Shown here in pieces: positions 8,533-17,411 of a stretch of DNA of 64,000 nucleotides. The DNA is from Campylobacter lari. Lineage in GTDB: Bacteria; Campylobacterota; Campylobacteria; Campylobacterales; Campylobacteraceae. The notes beneath the pieces are model-generated. The model saw only the letters and a program-made list of their open reading frames with translations, made no database searches and was not told the DNA's origin. The stretch lies in assembly GCF_004357905.1 (NCBI RefSeq), contig NZ_SMTT01000001.1, positions 186,001 to 250,000 on the forward strand, written 5' to 3'. The position numbers were made by a program, and so were the translations under genes. Positions within the stretch are counted from its first letter, which is position 1. Each line of letters starts with the position of its first letter.

Positions 8533-10205
8533 AATTCATTTGCATCTACATAGCCTATAACGCGTCCTTTTTCCTCGCCTTTGTTAAAAAATATCATCAC
8601 AGGAGGCCCAAAAACTCCAAATTCTTTCATAAGAGCTAAATCTTCTTGGCTATTATGTGTTACATCTGCTTTTAAAAGTGTGTAGTTAGCAAGTAAATTT
8701 TGTACTTTTGTATCTGTAAAAGTATATTCTTCTAAGAGTTTGCAGTTTTCACACCAAGCGGCTGTAAATTCAAGCATGACTGGTTTGGTAGAATTTTGTA
8801 ATTCTTGCTCAAGCTCTTTTAAATTTTTGATGGTTTTAAAACTTAAACTAGGGCTATTTTCTTTTGAAGTAAGGTTAAACTCAAGAGGTTTTAGCAAGCT
8901 TTTTGAACCTATTGAGCCGCCTAAAATTAGGCTTAAACTGTAAGTTAAAACTAAAATCATACTCGCTTTTTTAAATTTATCAAAATTAGTTTTAGCTTCA
9001 TCAAATAAACCCATAAAACTAGCAAAAAATACCCCTATAACCCCATAAAGTATTAAAATGATATTTGCACTAAGTATTCTTTCTAGCATCCAAACTGCCA
9101 TAATGAGCATGATAAAACCAAAGAAAATCTTTATTTTAAGCATCCAAGCCCCACTTTTTAAAAGATTTCCTCCAAGACCTATTAAGAGTAAAGGCATGCC
9201 CATACCAAAACTCATCACAAATAAAGAAAGTCCTCCCAAAAATACATCACCACTATTAGTAATATAAAGCAAAGCTCCTGCTAAAGGTGCAGCCACGCAA
9301 GGTCCTACAATAAGAGCTGATAAAAAGCCCATGATAGCTATACCAAAAACTCCATTTTTACCTTCTATTTTTTTATTGATAAAATTTTGAAATTTAAGCG
9401 GTAATTGTAATTCATAAAGTCCAAACATAGAAAGTGAAAGTAATACAAAAATGCCTGCAAAAGTAATGATAATCCAAGGTTGTTGTAATAAACCTTGTAC
9501 ATTAGCCCCTGCAAGGCCTACTAAAGCACCTGCTATAGCATAAGCTAAAGACATAAAAAAGACATAGATAAAAGATAAATAAAAGCTATGTTTTTTAGAT
9601 GGTTTGTCTTTGAGCTTCATTGCAATTAATGAAGAAAGAATAGGTATCATTGGTAAAATGCAAGGAGTAAATGCTAGTAATAAGCCATAACCAAAGAAAG
9701 TCAAAAGTGTGATAAATATATTTTGTGTGCTTAAATCATTAGCAATTTGCTCATCTTCGTTTTGCTTTTTAAATTGATCTTTAGTTGATTTTATAGTATA
9801 AATTCCATTTTGTTTATTAAGCTCATAATTTACATATACAGGACGATAGCATAAACCTTCTTCTGAACAACCTTGATAAGCTAGGGAAAGTTTTGCTTTG
9901 TTGTTTTTAATAAAATCATCTAATAATAATTGAGGTATGAAAAGTTCAAGTTGGCTAAAAATTACTTCTTTGTTTTCTCTAGTTTGAGTTTGTGGGAAAT
10001 TTAATAAAGAAGTAATATCATTAGAGTCTAATTCTACTTTGATTTGATCTTTATAAAGATAAATTCTATCTGCAAGATTGATTTTTAAAAAAATTCCTTG
10101 ATTATTGCTGTGAGTATTGAGTTTAAAGGCTTCATTGAGTGATAATACTCCATTATTAGCAAAAGCTAAATTTAAAAAAATAAAAAATACCGCTAAAAAA
10201 CGCAT
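8514..10205 (-). CDS. dsbD: thiol:disulfide interchange protein DsbD
   Basis: Transfers electrons from cytoplasmic thioredoxin across the inner membrane to periplasmic reductases and c-type cytochrome maturation. The 563 residues show a signal peptide; an N-terminal periplasmic domain with a redox cysteine pair in CSEEGLCYRPVY; a central eight-helix membrane domain with the two cysteines in FTPCILPMIP and VGPCVAAPLAG; and a C-terminal thioredoxin domain with active site AAWCENCKLLEEY. All three redox pairs are present. The start has the ribosome site AAGGAGAAAA. The gene is divergent from ppk2. It is relevant here because the window encodes several multihaem cytochromes whose apoproteins need reduced cysteines. 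Confidence 0.95.
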   Translation of the reverse strand: MRFLAVFFIFLNLAFANNGVLSLNEAFKLNTHSNNQGIFLKINLADRIYLYKDQIKVELDSNDITSLLNFPQTQTRENKEVIFSQLELFIPQLLLDDFIKNNKAKLSLAYQGCSEEGLCYRPVYVNYELNKQNGIYTIKSTKDQFKKQNEDEQIANDLSTQNIFITLLTFFGYGLLLAFTPCILPMIPILSSLIAMKLKDKPSKKHSFYLSFIYVFFMSLAYAIAGALVGLAGANVQGLLQQPWIIITFAGIFVLLSLSMFGLYELQLPLKFQNFINKKIEGKNGVFGIAIMGFLSALIVGPCVAAPLAGALLYITNSGDVFLGGLSLFVMSFGMGMPLLLIGLGGNLLKSGAWMLKIKIFFGFIMLIMAVWMLERILSANIILILYGVIGVFFASFMGLFDEAKTNFDKFKKASMILVLTYSLSLILGGSIGSKSLLKPLEFNLTSKENSPSLSFKTIKNLKELEQELQNSTKPVMLEFTAAWCENCKLLEEYTFTDTKVQNLLANYTLLKADVTHNSQEDLALMKEFGVFGPPVMIFFNKGEEKGRVIGYVDANEFLNRVP

Positions 10206-10297
10206 TTTTCTCCTTGAAATTGAAAATTAAATTTGTTTTATTTTACTTATTTGTGGTAAATTTAAGTTAATAATTATCCTAAATTAAGGAGTTTGTT

Positions 10298-11125
10298 ATG
10301 GATAAGGATAAATTTACTCTTATTAAAGTGAAAAAATCAACACTTGAGTATGAAAGCGAGCTTAGAAGATTACAAATTGAGCTTTTAAAATTTCAAAATC
10401 ATGTCAAAGATAAAGGATTAAAAGTTTTGATTTTAATTGAAGGGCGTGATGCAGCAGGAAAAGGTGGTGCTATTAAAAGATTAATTGAACATTTAAATCC
10501 TAGAGGTTGTCGTGTGGTAGCACTTGAAAAACCAAGTGATGTGGAAAGAACTCAGTGGTATTTTCAGCGTTATGTGACACATTTGCCTGCAGCAGGAGAG
10601 ATAGTAATTTTTGATAGATCTTGGTATAATAGAGCAGGGGTGGAACCTGTGATGGGCTTTTGTACTCCAAATGAGCATAAAAAATTCTTGCGTGAGGTGT
10701 CTTCTTTTGAAGAAATGCTACTTGATAGTGGAATTTTGTTTTTTAAATTTTATTTTTCAGTTTCCAAACAAGAGCAAAAAAGGCGTTTTGAGCAAAGGAG
10801 AACAGATCCGCTAAAACAATACAAACTTTCTGTTGTTGATGAAAAATCACAAGAATTATGGGATAAATACACTCTAGCAAAATATTCTATGCTTTTAGCT
10901 TCTAATACACCAAAATGTCCTTGGGTGATCATTAATTCAGATAGTAAAAAGAAAGCAAGGATAAATTTATTTAAATATCTACTTAATTCTTTAGAATATC
11001 CAAATAAAATTAAAAATAAGTATTTTAAATATGATAAAAAATTAGTCCGTAGCGGTGAGGAAGAAATTCGTAAGATGGAACTTAGTTTAAATGATGAAAA
11101 ACTTAAAAAATTTGATAAAAAATAA
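10298..11125 (+). CDS. ppk2: polyphosphate kinase 2
   Basis: PPK2-family kinase transferring phosphate between polyphosphate and nucleoside diphosphates or monophosphates. The 275-residue protein shows Walker A EGRDAAGKGGAIKRL near residue 48, lid residues LEKPSDVERTQWYFQRY, and Walker B VIFDRSWYNRAGVEPVMGF. These match single-domain class I PPK2 proteins (GDP/ADP phosphorylating). RBS AAGGAGTTTGTT precedes the ATG. It is followed after 9 bases by an ABC permease gene starting with TTG, so the two may be co-transcribed. Confidence 0.94.
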   Translation: MDKDKFTLIKVKKSTLEYESELRRLQIELLKFQNHVKDKGLKVLILIEGRDAAGKGGAIKRLIEHLNPRGCRVVALEKPSDVERTQWYFQRYVTHLPAAGEIVIFDRSWYNRAGVEPVMGFCTPNEHKKFLREVSSFEEMLLDSGILFFKFYFSVSKQEQKRRFEQRRTDPLKQYKLSVVDEKSQELWDKYTLAKYSMLLASNTPKCPWVIINSDSKKKARINLFKYLLNSLEYPNKIKNKYFKYDKKLVRSGEEEIRKMELSLNDEKLKKFDKK

Positions 11126-11134
11126 AGGCTAGAA

Positions 11135-11917
11135 TTGAATCATCTTTTTATAGTGCGTAATAAATTTAATGAGCATAAAAAAATCAGTCCAAAGGTGTTT
11201 GCTATTAATGCCTTTTTGCTAGCATTTTTATTGTTTTTATTTTTTTATTTATCTTTTTTAAGTGCTAGTTATAATTTTGATTTTATGGCAATTTATGAGT
11301 ATAAAAACAAAATGATACAAGGTTTTTTTACGAGTTTTTTTATTAGTGTTTTGTCTTTGATTGTAGGTGTGATTTTTGCTTTGATTTTGTGTTATATGAT
11401 TCTTTGTAAAATCGTGCTTTTTAATATGTTTGCAAGAGTTTTTATAGAGCTTATTAGAGGCACACCTTTGCTAGTGCAAATTTTATTGATTTATTATATT
11501 TTTGCAGATAACTTGGGGCTTGATAATCGCTATGTTTGTGGAGTTTTGATTTTAGCTTTATTTGCTAGTGCTTATATTTGTGAAATATTTAGAGCAGGGA
11601 TTTTAAGTGTTGATAAAATGCAATATGAAAGTGCTAAGGCTTTGGGTTTGAGTGAGTTTGAAATTTATAAAAGTGTGATTTTTCCTCAAGCTTTAAAAAA
11701 TATCTTAGCACCACTAAGTGGACAACTTAGTAATTTGATCAAAGATAGCTCTCTTTTAAGCGTTATAGCTATTTCAGAATTAACTCAAAATGCTCAAGAA
11801 ATTAATGCTTTTACCTTTTCTACTTTAGAAATTTATATTCCCTTAGCGCTTTGTTATTTGGTTTTAACTTTACCTATTTCTATGTTTTCAAGAAAGCTTG
11901 AAAAGAGTTTTTCTTAA
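11135..11917 (+). CDS. polar amino-acid ABC transporter permease
   Basis: A 260-residue inner-membrane permease of the HisM/GlnP type. RGTPLLVQILLIYYIF and the EAA loop SAKALGLSEFEIYKSVIFPQ are characteristic of polar amino-acid importers. About five membrane helices are visible after a basic N-terminal segment. The start is TTG with RBS AAAGGCTAGAA; no internal ATG before the first helix is plausible. It lies 9 bases after ppk2 and overlaps the convergent substrate-binding-protein gene by 4 bases. No ATPase gene is in the window, so the cognate nucleotide-binding subunit must be encoded elsewhere. Substrate unknown. Confidence 0.88.
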   Translation: MNHLFIVRNKFNEHKKISPKVFAINAFLLAFLLFLFFYLSFLSASYNFDFMAIYEYKNKMIQGFFTSFFISVLSLIVGVIFALILCYMILCKIVLFNMFARVFIELIRGTPLLVQILLIYYIFADNLGLDNRYVCGVLILALFASAYICEIFRAGILSVDKMQYESAKALGLSEFEIYKSVIFPQALKNILAPLSGQLSNLIKDSSLLSVIAISELTQNAQEINAFTFSTLEIYIPLALCYLVLTLPISMFSRKLEKSFS

Positions 11918-12678
11918 AAGAAAAACTCAAGCTTTTGTTCTTTGAAAACTTCTTGCATATCTTTGAGATATTTTTGACTTAGTTTATCAAAAAGACCATT
12001 TTTTTTAGATTTTAAAATAAACTCATTGAGCTCTTCTTTTAATTTGGTATTGTTTTTATTTAAAGCTATGGCCCATTGCTCAGGTGTTTTTTCAAAAGGG
12101 GTAAAAATAGCTTTTGTTTGCTCAGGATGTTTTTTCCATGCTTTATAAATACTCATTTGATCATAAATAAAAGCATCAGCTTTTGCTTGAATGACTTCTA
12201 AAATAGCTGCATTTTCTTTATCAAATACTAGGATTTTTGCATTTTTAAGATTTTTTTGAGCATATAAATGCGCACTTGAACCTCTTTTTAAAGCAAGGAT
12301 TTTTCCTTTTTGATTTAAATCTTCTATGGAATTAATATTTGATTTTTTAGCGCTTAATATCGCTAAATTTGCCTTAGCATAAGGCAAGGTAAAATCTATT
12401 ACTTTTTTTCTTTGCTCGCTTATACTCATAGAAGACATGATTAGATCTATTTTTTGAGTTCTTAAAGCAGGTATAAGTCCATCCCAAGCTATGTTTTGAA
12501 TTTTTAAATCATAGTTTTTTTCTTTGGCAAAGGCTTGTAAAAACTCTACACTAATACCACTTGGATTGCCTTTAGTATCACTCATTTCAAAAGGAGGGTA
12601 GGCCAGTTCCATACCTACGATTAATTCTTTTGCATGAAGTGTAAAAAACAAGCTTAGTAAAAAAAGTATTTTTTTCAT
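11914..12678 (-). CDS. periplasmic amino-acid-binding protein, ABC transporter
   Basis: A 254-residue family 3 solute-binding protein with a signal peptide (KKILFLLSLFFTLHA). Typical signatures include VGMELAYPPFEMSDTKGNPSG at the N-terminus and IDLIMSSMSISEQRKK in the hinge region. It should deliver a polar amino acid to a HisM-type permease. The ATG overlaps the kdsB stop (ATGA), making it the last gene of the nadE-lpxK-thrC-kdsB operon; RBS GGAGTTAAAAA. In C. jejuni a glnH-like gene lies near kdsB. The permease is convergent rather than co-operonic, which is unusual. Confidence 0.88.
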   Translation of the reverse strand: MKKILFLLSLFFTLHAKELIVGMELAYPPFEMSDTKGNPSGISVEFLQAFAKEKNYDLKIQNIAWDGLIPALRTQKIDLIMSSMSISEQRKKVIDFTLPYAKANLAILSAKKSNINSIEDLNQKGKILALKRGSSAHLYAQKNLKNAKILVFDKENAAILEVIQAKADAFIYDQMSIYKAWKKHPEQTKAIFTPFEKTPEQWAIALNKNNTKLKEELNEFILKSKKNGLFDKLSQKYLKDMQEVFKEQKLEFFF

Positions 12679-13400
12679 TTTTTAACTCCAAATTTAGCCA
12701 AAGCTTTCTCATAATCTTCTTTTGTATCTATACCTATGCTTTGACTTTGTATTTTTAACATTTTGATTTTTTTGCCATTTTCTAAGGCTCTTAATTGTTC
12801 TAATTTTTCACATTCTTCCAAAGCTGAGTTTTTCAAAGTACAAAATTCTTGTAAATTTTTAACCCTATATGCATAAATTCCAAGGTGGGCTTTAAAATTT
12901 TGTTTATAATTTGCCCTTTCATAAGGAATTTTAGATCTTGAAAAATATAAAGCATAATCATTACTATCAGTAACTACTTTAACCAAATTTGGATCATCAC
13001 AAGCTTTCGCATCTACTTCTTTGTAGCAACTACTCATAAAACAAAGCTCATCTTCAAAAGCTTTTTGGCTAAATTCTTTAAAATCTTTAATATTTTGTGT
13101 TTCTATAAAAGGCTCATCAGCTTGGACATTAATAATTAGCTCATTTTCATTTAGTTTTAAAATTTGACAAGCTTCGTTGATCCTATCAGTGCCACTTTCA
13201 TGATTTTTGCTTGTTAAAACTGCTTTTATATTGTGTTTTTGTGCTATTTTTAAAACCTCTTCATCATCAAGTGCCACATACACTTCATCAACTTCTTGCA
13301 TTTTTTTAGCTGTATAAATAAACATAGGTAAATTATCAATCTCACATAAAATTTTATTTTTAAAACGACTTGATTTTAATCTTGCTGGTATGATTATCAT
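12675..13400 (-). CDS. kdsB: CMP-KDO synthetase (3-deoxy-manno-octulosonate cytidylyltransferase)
   Basis: Activates KDO with CTP for lipid A-core assembly in the cytoplasm. The protein (241 residues from this start) begins MIIIPARLKSSRFKNK, the nucleotide-binding loop of the family. QADEPFIE holds the metal/CTP residues and AHLGIYAYR the sugar site. An in-frame ATG four codons upstream (13412) is possible. I prefer 13400 because it overlaps the thrC stop as ATGA, has GGA at correct spacing, and matches the family's usual N-terminus. It is the fourth gene of the operon and also overlaps the binding-protein start. Confidence 0.94.
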   Translation of the reverse strand: MIIIPARLKSSRFKNKILCEIDNLPMFIYTAKKMQEVDEVYVALDDEEVLKIAQKHNIKAVLTSKNHESGTDRINEACQILKLNENELIINVQADEPFIETQNIKDFKEFSQKAFEDELCFMSSCYKEVDAKACDDPNLVKVVTDSNDYALYFSRSKIPYERANYKQNFKAHLGIYAYRVKNLQEFCTLKNSALEECEKLEQLRALENGKKIKMLKIQSQSIGIDTKEDYEKALAKFGVKK

Positions 13401-14806
13401 TGTTTTATCCATTCTATAATAGTTTGTTTTAGATTTTTGAGTTTGTAAACTTGATTTTGTTTTTGAGTGCTTGTAAATAAGCTTGCAATATTTGGATGAA
13501 TTTCTTGCTTAAATTCTTTTGCAAGTTCTTGCATACAAGCTTGTTCATCTTGACATTCTTTGTTATAAATTGCTTGATACATACTTGGGGTAAATTTACT
13601 CCATTGTGCTGTGGAAGTGATGAGTGTCGTGGTGTTAGAATCAAGCATTTTAAAGCAAGTGCAAGTGTGAGGATCTAAAAGTCCTAAGTGGCTGTATTGT
13701 TTGATATATTGCATACACTCATCATCATTGCAAAAATCAGCTTCAAAGTCTTCTTGTAAAAGCTTTAGTTCTTTTTGGCTAAGCTCATAATATTTTTCAT
13801 TCTTTAAAGCTTGCATAAGTTCTTTGGTGCGTTCATCTTTAAATTTATCAAAAAGCAATCTTTCTATATTTGATGATATGAGTATATCCATAGCAGGAGA
13901 AATAGTCTTTTGTAAGCTTTTATTTCTTAAATCATATTTGCCTGTATTAAAAAACTCACTTAAGATATTGTTTGAATTGGAAGCAATTTTAATTTTACCT
14001 ATATTTGCTCCCATTTTTTTAGCATAATAAGCTCCCAAAGCATCGCCAAAATTTCCACTTGGAATGATGATATCAATTGTTTTATCAATTTTCAAACTAG
14101 CATAATAATGATAGATGATTTGAAAAAGTATTCTTCCAAAATTAACTGAATTTGCAGCACTTAGACTTAACTTTTCTTCTTTTAAAGTATTTTTAAAATC
14201 TTCATCATTTAAAAGTGTTTTTAGAGCATTTTGCGCATCATCAAAATTACCTTCAATGGCTATGGATTTTAAATTGCTTGCATTTGAGTGTGTCATTTGT
14301 AAAGCTTGAGTTTTGCTTGTGCCTTCATTTGGGTAAATGCAAACTACTTTTATGCCTTTTTTATTTTCAAAGCTTTTTAGCGTAGCAGGCCCTGTATCGC
14401 CACTTGTAGCACACATGATTAAAAAATCATCATCTTTTTTTAAGTATTCTAAAAGCACGCCAAAAGGCTGCAATGCCATGTCTTTAAAAGCTCTTGTTGG
14501 CCCATGAAATAATTCATTAATATAAAGCTTATCATTAATTTTTCTTAAATTAATAGGGCAGGTTTTATCATCAAAACTCTCATAAGTTTTCAAAGCTTTT
14601 TCAAAAACTTCAGGCTCTAAATCAAAATCAAAAGCTGCGATGATTTTTAAGGCTAATTCTTTGTAGTTTAAATTTTTTAAAGCTTCATTATCAAGCTTTG
14701 GTAGATTAAGTGGTGCATATAAAGCATTATTAGGTGCACTAGGGCTAAGTAAGGCCTTTGAAAAGCTTACTTGGTGATTTTTATCTTGGGTTGAGTGTAG
14801 TAACAT
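13397..14806 (-). CDS. thrC: threonine synthase
   Basis: PLP enzyme converting O-phosphohomoserine to threonine. The 469-residue protein has the PLP lysine in GPTRAFKDMALQPFG, the substrate motif CATSGDTGPATLKS and the phosphate-binding IPSGNFGDALGAYYA. I chose the ATG at 14806 because it has RBS AAGGAAAAAA and the homologous N-terminus MLLHSTQD; an upstream extension to 14833 lacks a ribosome site. The start lies 26 bases inside the 3' end of lpxK. The stop overlaps kdsB. It belongs to the nadE-to-binding-protein operon. Confidence 0.95.
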   Translation of the reverse strand: MLLHSTQDKNHQVSFSKALLSPSAPNNALYAPLNLPKLDNEALKNLNYKELALKIIAAFDFDLEPEVFEKALKTYESFDDKTCPINLRKINDKLYINELFHGPTRAFKDMALQPFGVLLEYLKKDDDFLIMCATSGDTGPATLKSFENKKGIKVVCIYPNEGTSKTQALQMTHSNASNLKSIAIEGNFDDAQNALKTLLNDEDFKNTLKEEKLSLSAANSVNFGRILFQIIYHYYASLKIDKTIDIIIPSGNFGDALGAYYAKKMGANIGKIKIASNSNNILSEFFNTGKYDLRNKSLQKTISPAMDILISSNIERLLFDKFKDERTKELMQALKNEKYYELSQKELKLLQEDFEADFCNDDECMQYIKQYSHLGLLDPHTCTCFKMLDSNTTTLITSTAQWSKFTPSMYQAIYNKECQDEQACMQELAKEFKQEIHPNIASLFTSTQKQNQVYKLKNLKQTIIEWIKQ

Positions 14807-15719
14807 TTTTTTCCTTATTGTTAAATTTATCAATATAATCTTGCAAAATTTGCTTAAAGCCGTCTTTTAAAACAATATCAAGATGAATTAATTCTGTTTT
14901 AAAGCCAAAATCTTTTACTTTCACATAGTCTTTAAAGGTTAGCATTAAGGTATCACAATTGTGTTTTTTTAAAAGTTTTTCTAATTCTTCTTTTTGAAAA
15001 GTGTAATGATCAGCAAAAAAATAACAAGCCCTAGCTTTGATAAAATGCTCATATAATCTAAAAGGCTTTGCAATAGAGCTTATTAAAATAGCTTTTTGAT
15101 TTTCTTTTACATGAGAATAACGCACAAAATCTTCATTTTCTTTAGCTATAAAATCAGCCCTTTTAGCAAAAGATTTTGGCAAACGATAAGCCCCGCTAGG
15201 TAGGGTAAAATCAAAAAAAGGCTCATCTTTGCTTTGTAATAAAATACTAAGTTTTTTAATATGAAATTTAGAAAAAGCATCATCTAAAAGTATGATTTTT
15301 GCTCCAAGCTCGATAGCTTTTTGTATGCCTTTAACTCTATCTTCACTTACTATCACTCCACTAATGTGCTTTGTAAGTGCATACTCCATAGCTTCATCGC
15401 CACTTTCTTTAATGCTGCATAAAATTTTATCTTTGTGTTTAACGATGATTAAGCCTTTGCTTTGTCTTTTATAGCCTCTTAAGATGATAAAACAATTTTC
15501 AAATTCAGCAGCTATGGCTTTACAAATGGGAGTTTTTCCATTGCCTCCTAGGGTTAGATTACCTATGCTTATAATGGGTAAATTAAAATCAAGTTCTTTT
15601 TTAAATTTAGTATTTAAAATAGCTATAATCATATATAAAAAGCTAAAAGGTAAAAGCAAAAAGGCTAGAATTTTTTGCAAAAAATTAGGTTTAAAAAAAT
15701 ACCGATCAAGCCAAGTCAT
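14781..15719 (-). CDS. lpxK: tetraacyldisaccharide 4'-kinase
   Basis: Phosphorylates the 4' position of the lipid A disaccharide at the inner membrane. The 312-residue protein starts with a hydrophobic membrane-associated segment and then has the Walker A loop IGNLTLGGNGKTPICKAIA (around residue 52). SEDRVKGIQKAIELGAKIILLDDAF contributes the second nucleotide/catalytic motif. It overlaps nadE by 14 bases and thrC by 26. The nadE-lpxK-thrC-kdsB order is that of C. jejuni, and lpxK plus kdsB make this partly an LOS-biosynthesis operon. Confidence 0.94.
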   Translation of the reverse strand: MTWLDRYFFKPNFLQKILAFLLLPFSFLYMIIAILNTKFKKELDFNLPIISIGNLTLGGNGKTPICKAIAAEFENCFIILRGYKRQSKGLIIVKHKDKILCSIKESGDEAMEYALTKHISGVIVSEDRVKGIQKAIELGAKIILLDDAFSKFHIKKLSILLQSKDEPFFDFTLPSGAYRLPKSFAKRADFIAKENEDFVRYSHVKENQKAILISSIAKPFRLYEHFIKARACYFFADHYTFQKEELEKLLKKHNCDTLMLTFKDYVKVKDFGFKTELIHLDIVLKDGFKQILQDYIDKFNNKEKNVTTLNPR

Positions 15720-16446
15720 ATGTATTCTTTAATGTTGTTGGAAGTTTTCTTTTAAAGGCATTATTTTGCATACGCTCTAAGATTAAATTTTTTAAATTTT
15801 CATCAAAATTTTCCAAACTTTGATTATTTTCTAAAGCTTTTAAAACTTCATCTAAAACTTCATATTTATAGCCAAGATCTTTTTCATCGCTTTGATTTGG
15901 CCAAAGATCAGCACTAGGGGCTTTTTGTATGAAATTTTCATGTACACCTATAAATTTAGCAAGCTCAAAAACTTCACTTTTATAAAGTGTAGCTAAAGGA
16001 TTAAAAGCGCAAGCTAAATCCCCATAAATAGTTCCATAACCAAGCATAAGTTCACTTTTATTAGAAGTGCCTACCACTAAAGCATTATGCAAGGCTGAAT
16101 AATCATAAAGCAAGCTCATACGCACTCTTGCAGCTAAATTTCCAAAGCGTAAAGGGTTTAAGTCTTGACAAATTTTTTCATAAGCACAAAGTACTTCATC
16201 AATATAAATGATCTTGTGATGAATTTGCAAATGATCACATAGCATTAACGCATCATCTAAATTTTCTTTTTTAGAATGTTTTGTAGGCATTAAAAGCACA
16301 AAAAGTTTTTCACCTACTGCTTTTTTGCAAAGATGAGCTACTAAAGCCGAATCTATCCCACCGCTTAAACCTAAGATGAGATTTTTATCTCTTGCTTGTT
16401 CTTTTATAAAATTGATCAATAATTCTTGTAATTTTGTATAATTCAT
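15706..16446 (-). CDS. nadE: NAD+ synthetase, ammonia-dependent
   Basis: Amidates nicotinic acid adenine dinucleotide to NAD+ with ammonia. The 246-residue length fits the short, glutaminase-free NadE. It carries the PP-loop LGLSGGIDSALVAHL, GNLAARVRMSLLYD, and VGTSNKSELMLGYGTIYGD, all diagnostic. First gene of the minus-strand operon; its 3' end overlaps lpxK by 14 bases. Confidence 0.96.
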   Translation of the reverse strand: MNYTKLQELLINFIKEQARDKNLILGLSGGIDSALVAHLCKKAVGEKLFVLLMPTKHSKKENLDDALMLCDHLQIHHKIIYIDEVLCAYEKICQDLNPLRFGNLAARVRMSLLYDYSALHNALVVGTSNKSELMLGYGTIYGDLACAFNPLATLYKSEVFELAKFIGVHENFIQKAPSADLWPNQSDEKDLGYKYEVLDEVLKALENNQSLENFDENLKNLILERMQNNAFKRKLPTTLKNTYDLA

Positions 16447-16507
16447 AAAAAATCTTTAAATATTAATTTTTTAAAATTATATTTGATTTAGTTAAAAGGA
16501 AGTTTAT

Positions 16508-17107
16508 ATGCGTATTTTGAAACAACCATGTGGAATGTATGAAACAAATTGTTATATTATAGATCATAATAACAAGCAAATTATCATCGATCCGGGAGAA
16601 AATGCTTATAAGTTTATCAAAGAAAATACAAGCAAACCTTTAGCTATTTTAAATACCCATGGTCATTATGATCATGTTTATGATAATGCTAAAGTTAAAA
16701 TGGCTTATGAAATTCCAATTTTTATCCATAAAGATGATGCTTTTATGCTAAAAGATCCTTTTAATTATGGTTTTGAGTATTCAAGTGCTGATGTATTGAT
16801 AGAAAATGAAAATGAATTTAGTATAGATGAGTTTAAGTTTAAATTTCATCATTTCCCAGGGCATACTCCAGGGTGTTGTATGATAGAACTTGTGGGCAAA
16901 GATGTGCTTTTTAGTGGGGATTTTTTATTTTATCGTAGTATTGGTAGGTGGGATTTTCCTTACTCAGATGCAACTAAGATGAAAGAGAGTTTGCTTAAAA
17001 TTTTAGCTTATGAAAAAGATTTTAAGCTTTTTCCAGGGCATGGAGAAGAAAGTTCTTTAAGAGAAGAGCAAAGTGCAATTCCTGCTTGGTTAAGGTATTT
17101 TCATTAA
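16508..17107 (+). CDS. metallo-beta-lactamase-fold hydrolase, glyoxalase II-like
   Basis: A 199-residue soluble hydrolase with the metal-binding THGHYDHVYD (HxHxDH), FPGHTPGCCM for the third histidine, LFSGDFLFYRSIGR with the bridging aspartate, and a C-terminal FPGHGEES. These are the residues of the glyoxalase II/MBL family; the short length fits the bacterial single-domain group rather than true GloB with its C-terminal substrate domain. RBS AAAAGGAAGTTTAT. It is divergent from nadE as in C. jejuni. It overlaps the next small gene by one base (TAATG). Substrate not predictable. Confidence 0.88.
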   Translation: MRILKQPCGMYETNCYIIDHNNKQIIIDPGENAYKFIKENTSKPLAILNTHGHYDHVYDNAKVKMAYEIPIFIHKDDAFMLKDPFNYGFEYSSADVLIENENEFSIDEFKFKFHHFPGHTPGCCMIELVGKDVLFSGDFLFYRSIGRWDFPYSDATKMKESLLKILAYEKDFKLFPGHGEESSLREEQSAIPAWLRYFH

Positions 17108-17388
17108 TGGATAAGGTTTTATATTTTTTAAGTTTTTTACTGATTTTAAGTGCGATTTTGAGTTTTTTTAAACCCAAAGAAACAAAAAAGAAATTTTTTC
17201 ACAAATGTCCATGTTTTAGAGCAGTAGAAAATGGTTTAATGAGTAGAATTTGCATTTATGCAGGAAGTTTTGGTTTTATGTATTCTGTGCTTTATATTGG
17301 TTTTGGAGTGTATGATAAAAAGCTTTTTATGATTTTGCTTTTATCTTTTGCGATATGGTATTTTGCTTGGGTTTTAAAAAAAGAATAG
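17107..17388 (+). CDS. small hypothetical membrane protein (93 aa)
   Basis: I do not recognise this protein. It has three hydrophobic segments, roughly residues 4-20, 50-68 and 72-88, separated by a basic stretch (KPKETKKKFFHKCPCFRAVENG) with a CPC motif, and it ends in KKE. The start overlaps the stop of the hydrolase gene (TAATG), which favours real, coupled translation. A TTG seven codons upstream is possible but unnecessary. The stop codon lies inside the terminator hairpin at 17381-17406. Confidence 0.65.
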   Translation: MDKVLYFLSFLLILSAILSFFKPKETKKKFFHKCPCFRAVENGLMSRICIYAGSFGFMYSVLYIGFGVYDKKLFMILLLSFAIWYFAWVLKKE

Positions 17389-17406
17389 CTAGAATTAGCT
17401 ATTCTT
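17381..17406. terminator. bidirectional terminator between the small membrane-protein gene and tsdA
   Basis: A perfect 11-bp stem AAGAATAGCTA / TAGCTATTCTT with a GAAT loop. On the minus strand, downstream of tsdA, it is followed by a run of seven T, so it is a strong terminator in that direction. Confidence 0.85.
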
Positions 17407-17411
17407 AAAAA

